Assembly: GCA_021414305.1 (NCBI GenBank)
Contig: JAIOOS010000011.1
Span: forward strand, 1 to 64,000
Direction of reading: 5' to 3'
Source of the DNA: Burkholderiales bacterium
GTDB lineage: Bacteria > Pseudomonadota > Gammaproteobacteria > Burkholderiales > Burkholderiaceae_C
Length of the DNA: 64,000 nt
Of this stretch, positions 52,020 to 61,361 are shown one piece after another (position 1 is the first letter of the stretch; every line of letters starts with the position of its first letter). A program made the position numbers and the translations under genes. Below the pieces are notes generated by a model. It did not search any database and was not told the DNA's origin. It saw only the letters and a program-made list of their open reading frames with translations.

Positions 52020-52454
52020 TCAGTCGAGCGACTGCAGGTGCGCGCGAGCGGCGCGCTTTCCCAACCCTCTGAGGGCGGCAATGGCCGCCAGGTGCTTGGC
52101 ACGCGGGCGAGCCTTGCCCTCCTCCCAGTTGTAGACGGTCTGGGCGGACGTCCCGAAAAGCAGCCCACATTCGCGCGCAGAGATCCCCAGGCGTTTCCGC
52201 TGCGCGACCAATCCCTTGGCACTGAAGCGGAGCGACGGGGACGCATCGATCGCCTCGGGCGGCGCTTCGACACGCGAGGACCGCCGACCCATGCTCCGCA
52301 ACTGCTTCTCCAGCGATTGGGCGCGCCGCTTCAGCGCGGCGATCTCCGTGCGGTAGGCGGCAATGGCCTTCTTGAGGGAACCGGTCTCGGCGCGAATCTC
52401 CTTGCGGGCAATTCGACTGATTTCGGCTTTTAGTGCATTTGCGATATTTGGCAT
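52020..52454 (-). CDS. XRE-type HTH protein with N-terminal coiled coil
   Basis: KGLVAQRKRLGISARECGLLFGTSAQTVYNWEEGKARPRAKHLAAIAALR. Confidence 0.8.
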   Translation of the reverse strand: MPNIANALKAEISRIARKEIRAETGSLKKAIAAYRTEIAALKRRAQSLEKQLRSMGRRSSRVEAPPEAIDASPSLRFSAKGLVAQRKRLGISARECGLLFGTSAQTVYNWEEGKARPRAKHLAAIAALRGLGKRAARAHLQSLD

Positions 52455-52589
52455 GCGGCCGATTGTGAATCAACTTGTCGTGCTCGCGCTTGACGCGATT
52501 CCCAAGGCTAAATTCGCGCAAGTGAACGCCAGATGAACGCGCGTGCGTCGGCGTGTTGCCTCGAGTTTGTCAAACCGTTTGACAAATCG

Positions 52590-53528
52590 TCAACGATCCA
52601 CGAAGCCGCGCAGGGTGAGCGACGAGGCTCGCACTTCCGTGCGGGGGCCTCCCGACAGCGGGCGGATGTAGAAGCTCTCCCCCGTCGGCGGTGCCGCATT
52701 CACGTCCAGCTCGAAGTCCTGGCCTTCGAATTCGACGTGAATTCGTGTGTGGACTGAATGCCGGCGGGTCAGCGTGGCGCTGGAACCAACGAACGGGGCT
52801 GCGGGCCGCGCATCGTGCGGGCCAGGAGCTGCTTCGCGAACGGAAGGCCGGACAGCGAGAGCTGGCTCTCGCCGCGCCTGCAGTTCGCTCCTCAGGCTGG
52901 CCAGGCGCTCTCGCGTGATCGAAGGCGTGGCCCCGACCCAGGCTTCGACGCGTTGCGGATGCTCGGCATGAAGGTGGCGCAGTTCGTAGAGCTCGGCCAT
53001 TCCCCTGCATCGGCCCTGTCGATAAGTGTCCAGCAGCCAGTCTGGAGCCTCGATCAATGCGGTCGCGAGCGTCAGGTATTGCCGGCTCTTGCCGAGACGA
53101 CGGGCAATCTCTGCCTTCTTGTCGCCCGCCGCCAGTCTCTTCTGCACGAACCCGGCGAGCTCGAGAGGCGTCAGGCCCTCTCGCTGCTCGTTCTCGATCA
53201 ACTGGTCGTACGTGTCCCCGGTAGTGTCAACCAGGACAGGGATCTCCTCGAGGCCAGCCAATTTCGATGCCCGCACGCGGCGCGCCCCGAAATTCAGTAC
53301 CCAGCGTCCCGACTCCTGCGGATTCGGGCGAACGGAAACCGGCTGCAGCACGCCGCGCTCGCGAATCGTCGCCGCGAGCTCGAGCAGCGTGTCGTGATCG
53401 AACTCATGGCGCGGCTGCGCGGGATCCTCGTCGATCTGCTCCAGGCGAAGCAAGAACGGTCGGCCATCGGGGTCCGGCGATGTCTCCTCGAGCGTCGGCA
53501 GATAGTCCTCAAGCTGCAGCTTGGCCAT
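52590..53528 (-). CDS. parB: ParB-like partition protein
   Basis: LRLEQIDEDPAQPRHEFDHDTLLELAATIRERGVLQPVSVRP...ENEQREGLTPLELAGFVQKRLAAGDKKAEIARRLGKSRQYL. Confidence 0.93.
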   Translation of the reverse strand: MAKLQLEDYLPTLEETSPDPDGRPFLLRLEQIDEDPAQPRHEFDHDTLLELAATIRERGVLQPVSVRPNPQESGRWVLNFGARRVRASKLAGLEEIPVLVDTTGDTYDQLIENEQREGLTPLELAGFVQKRLAAGDKKAEIARRLGKSRQYLTLATALIEAPDWLLDTYRQGRCRGMAELYELRHLHAEHPQRVEAWVGATPSITRERLASLRSELQARREPALAVRPSVREAAPGPHDARPAAPFVGSSATLTRRHSVHTRIHVEFEGQDFELDVNAAPPTGESFYIRPLSGGPRTEVRASSLTLRGFVDR

Positions 53529-54333
53529 TCGGACTCTCCTTCGATGTGACGATGTCGGCAATCCGCGCCAGCGATGGCTCGATCTCTTTCCAGGCATCGC
53601 GCGCGGCCGTCTTCCTGACCTCCCACAGCAGCGCACCGTCGGCCTGCGCCTCGGCGATCGCCGTCCGTTTCGGCAGGGAGGCGATGTCGCCCACCCGGTC
53701 GCTGAGCGGGATCATCAGCGACCGATATTGCTGCAGGACCTGCACGAAGTTCGCTCTCTGGAAAGGCGTCGCTTCGACCTTCGACGGCAACAGGCCGATG
53801 AGCCGCAGCTTGGGATTGAGGACCGCCTTGATCTTGCGCAGGCCGACCCGCTCGTGGTTGAGCAGCGCTGCCAGGCCATCGAGCGCCTCCTGCGCCAGCT
53901 CCACCGGCGAGAGCACGAAGTCGGCCGACGCCAGCGCCGCAATCAGCCGGATGTCCGGGTTGGGATTCGTGTCGATGACGCAGACATCGAACTGGTGGTC
54001 CATCGCCGCCAGAAAGGCCCGCAGGTTGCGTGCGAATGGCGTGTGCATCGCTGGCTGCCGCTCCAGGCCGATGAGGTCGCGGTGGCTGGGAACGAGAACC
54101 ATGCTTGCCATGGGCAAGCTGGAGACGGCGCTTGTCATCACTTCGTGCCCTGTGACCGGCGCGACCTCGGCGCGTCCGGACTTTCGCAGTGGCTTGCTGA
54201 AGTTGCCCTGGTGGTCGAGGTCGATCGCCAGGACGCGGAGCTTGCGCGAGACGACGAAGTAGTGCGCCAGAAGCGTTGCCACCGCGGACTTGCCGACACC
54301 TCCCTTGTGGTTCGCGAGGACGAGGGTTTTCAT
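53509..54333 (-). CDS. parA: ParA-like ATPase
   Basis: MKTLVLANHKGGVGKSAVATLLAHYF deviant Walker A; VCVIDTNPNPDIR. Confidence 0.94.
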   Translation of the reverse strand: MKTLVLANHKGGVGKSAVATLLAHYFVVSRKLRVLAIDLDHQGNFSKPLRKSGRAEVAPVTGHEVMTSAVSSLPMASMVLVPSHRDLIGLERQPAMHTPFARNLRAFLAAMDHQFDVCVIDTNPNPDIRLIAALASADFVLSPVELAQEALDGLAALLNHERVGLRKIKAVLNPKLRLIGLLPSKVEATPFQRANFVQVLQQYRSLMIPLSDRVGDIASLPKRTAIAEAQADGALLWEVRKTAARDAWKEIEPSLARIADIVTSKESPNGQAAA

Positions 54334-54464
54334 GGGCACCTCCAAGGACCGGGCGACGACCGGCGGCCCGATGCATCACAACGCCGGACGGCTGCCCTCG
54401 ATGGGCGCCGGCCGGCCAACGCGAGCCGGCTCAGCCGGCGAGCCCGATTTGCACGCGTCAGAAC

Positions 54465-54487
54465 GCCGGCTCGATCTTCGAGCCGGC
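54465..54487. repeat. Perfect hairpin (9-bp stem, 5-nt loop)
   Basis: GCCGGCTCG-ATCTT-CGAGCCGGC. Confidence 0.7.
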
Positions 54488-54501
54488 GCAGGCACGGGAA
54501 C

Positions 54502-54529
54502 GCGACGAAATTCGGTCGAATTTCGTCGC
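54502..54529. promoter_or_regulatory. Palindrome copy upstream of parA
   Basis: GCGACGAAATTCG-GT-CGAATTTCGTCGC: perfect 13-bp arms. Confidence 0.7.
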
Positions 54530-54537
54530 CCGGGATG

Positions 54538-55398
54538 TCAGTGCTTGAGCTTGCGCATTTCCTCGGCCAGGACCCAGAGGGCGCGATTGAGGCTCACGCC
54601 TCGGTCGATGCTCGCAACCTCGCGCGTCCGGATGCGCCGCCCCTGTGTGCTTCGCCCCGGCTGGCCGCCGCGGATCGCGTTCTCCTGGACCCGGTTGAAC
54701 GCCTTCCAGAGATTGCGCCCGAAGTCCTCGGGACGACGCGCCTCCATCAGCTGCTCGACCGTGATCGGCGCCGGGGGCTGGCCTTCGGTCCGATCCCCGT
54801 AGCGCAGTGCGAGCGCCGCGGTCGCGAAAGCCCGCTCCTCGCCCTCGTCCAGCGTGACCCGCTTCATCGCCGCGGTGCAGTCTTCCACCGCCTCGAAGTC
54901 CTCAAGCACCCGGAACGCACCCTCGATCACCTCGTCCTGCACGTTGCCCTTGTGCGGAATGCGGACGTCGTTGGAGACGCTGCCGCAGACCAGACCGTTG
55001 CAGCAGACGAAGGAGAAGACCCCCGCCAGCATCTGGTACGAGCTCGCGCCGTCGTGACTGTTAATGAGGATGATCTCGTTCGCCTCGCCCCGGGCCTCGC
55101 CTCTTGGCTCGGCCTGCCCGGCGTGACGCATCCGGATCAGGTGCTTGGTGAACTCGGTCTTGCCGGCGATCCGGCTCCTGCTCTGCGCGACCATGAATGG
55201 CTCGAAGCCTTCCTTCCTCAGGCCGCGCAGGACGTCGATGGTCGGTATGTAGGTGTAGCGCTCGGAGCGGCTGGCGTGCTTGCCGAGAGCGAAGATGGAC
55301 GGCGCGGCCAGGCGCATCTGTTCCTCGACCAGCGGGAAGTCGCTGCGAACGACGTGGACGTTGCGCGCAAAGCGCGTTGCCAATGCGGGTGTGTACAT
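54538..55398 (-). CDS. DUF932 family protein
   Basis: YTYIPTIDVLRGLRKEGFEPFMVAQSRSR...INSHDGASSYQMLAGVFSFVCCNGLVCG. Confidence 0.88.
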   Translation of the reverse strand: MYTPALATRFARNVHVVRSDFPLVEEQMRLAAPSIFALGKHASRSERYTYIPTIDVLRGLRKEGFEPFMVAQSRSRIAGKTEFTKHLIRMRHAGQAEPRGEARGEANEIILINSHDGASSYQMLAGVFSFVCCNGLVCGSVSNDVRIPHKGNVQDEVIEGAFRVLEDFEAVEDCTAAMKRVTLDEGEERAFATAALALRYGDRTEGQPPAPITVEQLMEARRPEDFGRNLWKAFNRVQENAIRGGQPGRSTQGRRIRTREVASIDRGVSLNRALWVLAEEMRKLKH

Positions 55399-55459
55399 GA
55401 TGGTTCCTCCATGGGAGTGCTGTCCAGGCGGGACGCCCGAGCGCCCCGCCCTCCTCGCT

Positions 55460-55954
55460 TCAGAACGGGACGTCGTCGTCCGGCGCGGCCGATTTGCCGG
55501 GCTTGCCGGCCACGCGCTTGCGACCGTTGCCCTTCTCGGGTGCCGCTGCGGCAGCCGGCTCCTGCGCCTGCGCCTGCGGCGCCGCGCCTGCCCGCTCGCG
55601 CCGTGCGTCCACGTCCGCCTTGCTGTCGAGGTAGTCGATCTCCTCGACGGTGAAGGTCAGCCCGTAGACGAGCTCGTCCTCGGCGTTCTTGTAGTTGTTG
55701 TTCTGCAACCGCCCGACGATGTTGACCCGGGCGCCCTTGCCGAGGTACTCGGCCGCGTTCTCGGCGAGCTTGCCCCAGAAGGTCCACATGATCGAGGTCG
55801 CCTCCTCCTCGCGCTGCTCCCCGTTGCCCTTCCGGACGTTGGAGATGGCGACGGCGGTGCCCTTGACGAGCGGGCCGTCCTTGCCCTGGACCGTATCAAT
55901 CCTCACGCCTGCGGCCAGGCGGGCGTTCCTCTGTTCGACTCTGACGTATGCCAT
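55460..55954 (-). CDS. ssb: Single-stranded DNA-binding protein
   Basis: OB-fold GKLAENAAEYLGKGARVNIVGRLQNNNYKN and acidic tail ending DDDVPF. Confidence 0.9.
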   Translation of the reverse strand: MAYVRVEQRNARLAAGVRIDTVQGKDGPLVKGTAVAISNVRKGNGEQREEEATSIMWTFWGKLAENAAEYLGKGARVNIVGRLQNNNYKNAEDELVYGLTFTVEEIDYLDSKADVDARRERAGAAPQAQAQEPAAAAAPEKGNGRKRVAGKPGKSAAPDDDVPF

Positions 55955-56099
55955 GAGATGCTCCTTGCAGAAGGCGAGAGCCCTGCCCCATGCATTGCTC
56001 TTCTGATCCACCTTCTGCTTGGACTCCTCGCTCCCGCCCAGGGGCGGGCGGGGGGTGGGCAAGCCCCCTTCCCTCACGGGTGTTCGGACCGGTAACACC

Positions 56100-57313
56100 G
56101 GTTCCAGGTGTACGAAGACATGGGTGACACATTTCCCGCTTGTCAGCGGGAGGCAACTTTGGGCTGGAGCGAACTAACTGTGAGAGAGCAGCGCGAGGAG
56201 TTCGTCCGCCTGGCGAGCCAGGCGGACGCGAACGTCAGTGAGATCTGCAGGCGGTATGGGATCAGCCGCAAGACGGGCTACAAGTGGCTTGGTAGAGACC
56301 AGTTCGATGACCGGTCTCGGCGTCCACACAGTTCGCCGAACAGAACCTCAGCCGAGCTCGAAGCGCGAGTCATCGCTGTCCGATCCAAGCATCCGGCCTG
56401 GGGCGGACGCAAGATCGCGCACGTGCTCGCACGGGACGACGGCATCCAGCTGGCCGCGAGCACGGTAACCTCAGTGCTGCGCCGCCACGGCTTGATCACT
56501 CGAGCAGCAAGTGAAGCGTCGGTGGCTTGGCATCGGTTCGAGCACGACTCGCCCAACGCCTTGTGGCAGATCGACTTCAAGGGCCACTTCGCCACCGACA
56601 CTGCACGCTGCCATCCTCTGACCGTGCTCGATGACCACTCGCGCTTCAATGTGGTCCTCAAGGCCCTCGGCAATGAGCGACACGACTCCGTCCAAGAAGC
56701 GCTTCAGGACGCCTTCGAGCGCTATGGGCTGCCCGAGCGCATTAACGCTGACAACGGGCCGCCTTGGGGCACCGGAGGCGTCGGCGTGATGAGCGCTCTC
56801 GGAGTGTGGCTGGTTCGGCTGGGTGTTCGGCTCAGCCACAGCCGGCCAGCTCATCCGCAGACCAACGGCAAGGACGAACGCTTCCATCGGACGCTAGTTG
56901 CCGAAGTGCTGTCGAATCGCCGCTTCCGAGGCCTCGAAGAAGCGGAGCGGCAATTCCGGCAATGGCGCCACGTCTACAACTTTGAACGGCCACATCAAGC
57001 TCTCGACATGCAGACTCCAGCTAGCCGCTACGCGGCTAGCTCTCGCTCGATGCCGAGCACCCTACCGCCAGTGGAATACGGACCCGATGACGAGGTTCGC
57101 CGTGTCCAGGACGGCGGCTGGATCAGCTTCCACGGCCGACAGTTCCGCCTTTGCACAGCACTGGCCGGAGAACCCGTCGCGCTGCGGCCCAAAGTTGAAT
57201 TGGATGGGACCTTCGACGTCTACTTCTGCCATCAGAAGGTCGACGCCATTCGATTCGATCAGGCCCGCTGACCTGAATTTGAATGTCACCCATGTCTTCG
57301 TACACCTGGAACC
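56100..57313 (+). mobile_element. IS481-like insertion sequence with terminal inverted repeats
   Basis: TIR GGTTCCAGGTGTACGAAGACATGGGTGACA at 56100-56129 and its exact reverse complement at 57284-57313. Confidence 0.9.
56108..57271 (+). CDS. IS481-like transposase (DDE)
   Basis: HTH NVSEICRRYGISRKTGYKW; WQIDFKGHF...LPERINADNGPPWG...HPQTNGKDERFHRTL DDE motifs. Confidence 0.92.
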   Translation: MYEDMGDTFPACQREATLGWSELTVREQREEFVRLASQADANVSEICRRYGISRKTGYKWLGRDQFDDRSRRPHSSPNRTSAELEARVIAVRSKHPAWGGRKIAHVLARDDGIQLAASTVTSVLRRHGLITRAASEASVAWHRFEHDSPNALWQIDFKGHFATDTARCHPLTVLDDHSRFNVVLKALGNERHDSVQEALQDAFERYGLPERINADNGPPWGTGGVGVMSALGVWLVRLGVRLSHSRPAHPQTNGKDERFHRTLVAEVLSNRRFRGLEEAERQFRQWRHVYNFERPHQALDMQTPASRYAASSRSMPSTLPPVEYGPDDEVRRVQDGGWISFHGRQFRLCTALAGEPVALRPKVELDGTFDVYFCHQKVDAIRFDQAR

Positions 57314-58042
57314 CCTCAGTCCGGTCTGTACAACGGGAAGGGGTGGGGGATGGGTGGTCTTTTCTCAGCAGCCGAAAGCAGTGCGCCGTTCACTCGGCCC
57401 ACCGCCTTGAATTGATCCCCCCACAAGTCCCCCTCGACGAAGGACGGGGGCGCAGCTGGGGGGATGGCGGTGGGTCGTACGGCGCACGAGCTGCAACCTC
57501 CACAGAGGTGGCGCAGCAAAGCGGAGACGCCGACACGCCGAGAACCGGCGTCTCCGCGAACGACGTGACACCAAGCAACGCGACTGGCGCGGCGGACGAG
57601 CCGGTGCTCCCCGATCAAAGGAGCGGCCCGGCTTCGGGCGTGGCGGGTGACCGGGGTGACGGGCTGAGGGACGAGCCGCGCGGGACCGCAGGGAGGAAGC
57701 GGATTGGCCCTCAGGCCGTCAAGAGGGCTCGCTCACGCGCAGCGGGAGGGAAGCAAAGCCCGCGATCCCCGGGCACGGGAACGGCCGCGATTTCGCCGCA
57801 CGGTCAATACCCTAGAAATCGGGCATGCAAGAAATGGGGTATTGCGAGGAGCTTGCTTCTCGCTGCAATCTGCGCGTGTGAGTGCCATGAACGCGAAGGC
57901 CACACCTGATGCTCAGTCAGACGCGAGCATTCAGTTCTCATTGATCGCTCTTCGGGGGTTTGTCCGCATCACAGGGTCGAGTCCTTTTGAGATATTCGAG
58001 CTAACCACTGGCGTCCTTTTCGGGTAGACAAGAGAACGAGAA

Positions 58043-58366
58043 ATGGATCTGGCACAGCGCCTGGCGCTACGGCGGCGTCTCGCTGAGAGTCGGCGGACTG
58101 CCCCGATGCCCGCGGCCTGCAGCAAGGAAGGTGGAGCGTCCTTCCGCCTGTTCTCGAGTGTCCAGCGCCTGTGTGTGGAGCTCCGGCGACCCCGACCGGA
58201 ACGGGGGATCGCGACGCACGTGATGTGCTTCGAGAGCGAAGCGGACTTTCTCCTCTGGTGCGAAGCGGACCCGCTGAAGTACAGCAACCCGCTCCTGCAC
58301 GCCAAGTTGATGAGGCACGGCTGTGACCTCCTCGCCTCCCGGTCGCCAGCAAGTCCCTCTGCGTGA
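58043..58366 (+). CDS. Hypothetical protein
   Basis: 107 aa ORF upstream of and overlapping the LuxR-type gene. Confidence 0.45.
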   Translation: MDLAQRLALRRRLAESRRTAPMPAACSKEGGASFRLFSSVQRLCVELRRPRPERGIATHVMCFESEADFLLWCEADPLKYSNPLLHAKLMRHGCDLLASRSPASPSA

Positions 58367-59090
58367 CCTCATAGCGTCACCGGACTACTTCGCCCGGATG
58401 AGCGAAGTGACTCTCAAGGTGGATTCGGCAGCAGACGTTTCAGCGGTCGCCGACTTTCTCAAAGAAGCGGTCGCGCTGATAGGAGCCGATGTCGGTACGT
58501 TCTTCAGTCGCACGGCGACGTCGTTCCGCTTCTTCCTCGCATGCGACCCGCATTGGTACGTCGAGTACGAGCGCTGCGCGTGGTACGCCGACGATCCCTG
58601 GCTCGAGTACGCCGCCCACCATGCCGAACCGATCCTGGCCTGCGACATCCCGGTTCGTGACGGGCCACAGGCGGACATCGTGCGAATCGCGAAGCGCTAC
58701 GGCTTCGACTCAGTCGTCGTGGTGCCGGCGCCGGCCGGGCGCGATCTGAAACTGCTCGGAGTCCTGTGTCTGGGATCGCGGCAGCCCGAGTACTTCGATC
58801 CGGAAACCCTCCCCGCTCTGGGCGTCGCGGCGCTGCCCCTGGCCGCGAGCCTTCTCAGCTGGAGCACCCGTGAGGCGCGCGATGAGCTGCTCCGATCCGT
58901 CCGGCTCACGCCCGACGATCTCGTTCTTCTGGAACTCGACTGGCGTGGCGTGTCGACCAAGGAGATTGCCAAGGTGCTCGACTCTTCGCCCTCGGCGATC
59001 CACTCACGCTTTCAGCGCGTGAAGGCGAAATTGGGAGTCCGGAGCCGAAAGAAGGCGGCGCAGCTGGCAGCGGAGTACGGCTTGATCTGA
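58323..59090 (+). CDS. LuxR-family regulator with autoinducer-binding-like domain
   Basis: CDPHWYVEYERCAWYADDPWLEYAAHHAEPI...; C-terminal LTPDDLVLLELDWRGVSTKEIAKVLDSSPSAIHSRFQRVKAKLGVRSRKKAAQLA. Confidence 0.8.
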   Translation: MTSSPPGRQQVPLRDLIASPDYFARMSEVTLKVDSAADVSAVADFLKEAVALIGADVGTFFSRTATSFRFFLACDPHWYVEYERCAWYADDPWLEYAAHHAEPILACDIPVRDGPQADIVRIAKRYGFDSVVVVPAPAGRDLKLLGVLCLGSRQPEYFDPETLPALGVAALPLAASLLSWSTREARDELLRSVRLTPDDLVLLELDWRGVSTKEIAKVLDSSPSAIHSRFQRVKAKLGVRSRKKAAQLAAEYGLI

Positions 59091-59119
59091 CCCGGCGCCT
59101 CCCCGCACCGCGTCTCTGG

Positions 59120-59962
59120 TCACTGGGCGTCCAAAGCGCGCAGCAATTGCGAGGACACGAGCGGCAGCCGGGTAGGTTTCTGAAAGAACATGAGGCGATG
59201 CGTCGAAAGTGCCTCCGCCACGGCGTTTTCCAGCGCGAGGTCCGATTCCATCTTGCCGGTCAGCACGGCGATCGGGCAGAGAGGATCGTCCGCCCGGATC
59301 ATGGCCACCAGCTCGGCCGCGTTACCTTCGTCGAGCACCCAGTCGATCACGTAGGCGTCGAAGGGGCGTAGCTTCATGTGGCTGAGGAGCGCTTCTGTTC
59401 GGGTGAACGCCTCCGACTCGCAGCCCCGCTCCGCAAAGTGCTCGGAAATGCTGGCGACCTCGTCTGCATCGTCATCGAGGATGGCGATCCGCCGTGGCCG
59501 CCCTTCGGGCGCCGCGACGATGAGCTCCCGGACCGCGTATGCCGGGCCGGGGCCAGCTTGAGGGGCGGCGCAGACGACCCATTGGGATCCGATTCGGACT
59601 GCCGCGAGAAGATTCGGATCGCTATCGCGGATGGCACCGCCCAGCAGGAGTTTGCACGGGACTCGGGCACCGTCGGCGACCAGGACGGCGGATACGTACT
59701 CGTCGGAACGGACCGCACCGAAGACCGTCGCCAACGTCTCGCCGAAATGGGCGGCCACCGTCTCGATTTCCTCGATTTCCCAGGCGACATCACCCTTCAT
59801 CCGCCGATGGACCAGCGTGTAGCGAAACCCTAGCAATTCCGCGACAAGTGTCGTGTGGCGCGAGGACGGTATTCCGTGTCGCTCGAGTAGAGCCCGCACG
59901 AATCGCGATCCGACCGGACCGGCGGCATTGCTGCCTCTGGCCTCGATGTCTCCCATGCTCAT
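59120..59962 (-). CDS. BetR-like N-terminus fused to response-regulator receiver domain
   Basis: SRFVRALLERHGIPSSRHTTLVAELLGFRYTLVHRRMKGDVAWEIEEIETVAAHFGETL then IAILDDDADEVASISEHFAERG..DAYVIDWVLDEGNAAELVAMIR. Alternative start 59956. Confidence 0.75.
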   Translation of the reverse strand: MSMGDIEARGSNAAGPVGSRFVRALLERHGIPSSRHTTLVAELLGFRYTLVHRRMKGDVAWEIEEIETVAAHFGETLATVFGAVRSDEYVSAVLVADGARVPCKLLLGGAIRDSDPNLLAAVRIGSQWVVCAAPQAGPGPAYAVRELIVAAPEGRPRRIAILDDDADEVASISEHFAERGCESEAFTRTEALLSHMKLRPFDAYVIDWVLDEGNAAELVAMIRADDPLCPIAVLTGKMESDLALENAVAEALSTHRLMFFQKPTRLPLVSSQLLRALDAQ

Positions 59963-60138
59963 CCTTCGTCCTATTCGCTGCTCCAGCGGAGCGAAACGGC
60001 CATGCCCTTTTCGGCACTTGGCACTTTCGTTTTGTAGCCGGAATATAGCAGCGCAGATCAAAGCCGCGAGTCGGCGCGCGGCCGCGTCGAGAAGGCTCGC
60101 CAGGCGAACGGAAGAGCACTCCTGACAGTAGGTCTATC

Positions 60139-60164
60139 GACGAAACGCGAGCGAATTTCGTCGC
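60139..60164. promoter_or_regulatory. Imperfect palindrome copy between the BetR-REC gene and alpA
   Basis: CGACGAAACGCGAGCGAATTTCGTCG, arms match the 20344/54502 family. Confidence 0.55.
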
Positions 60165-60219
60165 GTCAGGCGTTGCGAGCTGGCGCTACGCTCCGCCCTC
60201 CAACTTGAGCGCCCGTCCT

Positions 60220-60621
60220 ATGAGAGTCTCTTCACAACCGGCGGTGAGCGACGATCGGACGGCCCTGCACAGCAGCACGTCTGATCGAGCCGTCCGGGCC
60301 GCGCATCTATTGCACGAGGCGTTGGCCCTGTTGGGAGCGGAGCCTCAGTCACCCTCGCATGCAGGGCGCCCGAACGACCGCCTGCTGCGACTTCCAGAAG
60401 TTCAGCAGTTGACCGGACTTCGGCGATCCGCACTCTATGACCTGATGCAGCGTGGCGCATTCCCTCGGTCGGTCAAGACGGGTCCGCGCGCGGCGGGCTG
60501 GTCGGAAGCAGCCGTACAACGTTGGATCTCCGATCGGATCGAGGGGCAGCCGCTCATCCGACAGGGTCGGATCAGCCGGTCCGCGGCTACCACCTACGGG
60601 CGCACACCGCGCCCTACATAG
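60220..60621 (+). CDS. AlpA-family regulator
   Basis: RLLRLPEVQQLTGLRRSALYDLMQRGAFPRSVKTGPRAAGWSEAAVQRWISDRIEGQPL. Confidence 0.88.
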   Translation: MRVSSQPAVSDDRTALHSSTSDRAVRAAHLLHEALALLGAEPQSPSHAGRPNDRLLRLPEVQQLTGLRRSALYDLMQRGAFPRSVKTGPRAAGWSEAAVQRWISDRIEGQPLIRQGRISRSAATTYGRTPRPT

Positions 60622-60737
60622 CCCCGCACGCCGGGGCAGGTCGTCATCGCTGCTCTCTGTTGACTACGCAGCACCAGAAGTTGCATTTCCACTGTGTTTG
60701 TTGACTTTCACCGCTGTTAAGCAACAGATTGCGCGCC

Positions 60738-61361
60738 ATGAAAGCCGCCGCTTTTGCCGGTACGACGCATGAACAGCAGGTGCTGCGCCTCGCGCGCGCC
60801 AGAAAGCTGCTGCGCGCGCGCGATGTAGCGCAGCACGGCCTGCCCACGATCGCGCTGACCCGCCTGGTGCAAGCCGGCAAGCTCGAGCGCGTTGCCCGTG
60901 GGCTGTATGGCGTCCCCGGTGCCCCGACAAGCGAGCACCGCTCGCTCGCCGAGGTCTCGGCCCGCGTACCCAAGGGCGTCATCTGCCTGCTGTCCGCGCT
61001 GCGGGTCCATGAGATCGGCACGCAGGCCCCCTTCGAGGTCTGGCTCGCCATCCCGCTGCACATGGTCACGCCGCGTCTGGAGCAGCCCGAGATCCGCGTC
61101 GTTCGCATGTCCGACGAGGCACTTGCCGAGGGCGTCGAGCGACACAACATCGATGGTGTGAAGGTGCCCGTCTTCAACGCAGCCCGAACCGTCGTCGACT
61201 GCTTCAGGTTTCGCAACAAGATTGGCCTCGATGTCGCCCTTGAAGCGCTGCGGGATGGATGGGCAAAGCGCAAGTTCACGATCGATGACGTCTGGCGCCA
61301 TGCCACTCGCGGTCGTGTGGCCAACGTCATGCGCCCCTACATCGAAGCGATCACGGCATGA
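60738..61361 (+). CDS. AbiEi-type antitoxin
   Basis: RARKLLRARDVAQHGLPTIALTRLVQAGKLERVARGLYGVPGA (wHTH) and FNAARTVVDCFRFRNKIGLDVALEALRDG. Confidence 0.88.
   Translation: MKAAAFAGTTHEQQVLRLARARKLLRARDVAQHGLPTIALTRLVQAGKLERVARGLYGVPGAPTSEHRSLAEVSARVPKGVICLLSALRVHEIGTQAPFEVWLAIPLHMVTPRLEQPEIRVVRMSDEALAEGVERHNIDGVKVPVFNAARTVVDCFRFRNKIGLDVALEALRDGWAKRKFTIDDVWRHATRGRVANVMRPYIEAITA

Noticed and set aside
53521-55653. 710-aa plus ORF
   Set aside because: Antisense to parA, DUF932 and ssb; shadow frame.
60658-60706. Direct repeat TGTTGACT at 60658 and 60699 as an AbiEi operator
   Set aside because: Plausible, but the repeats are short and also fit -35-like elements; not enough evidence to call an operator.
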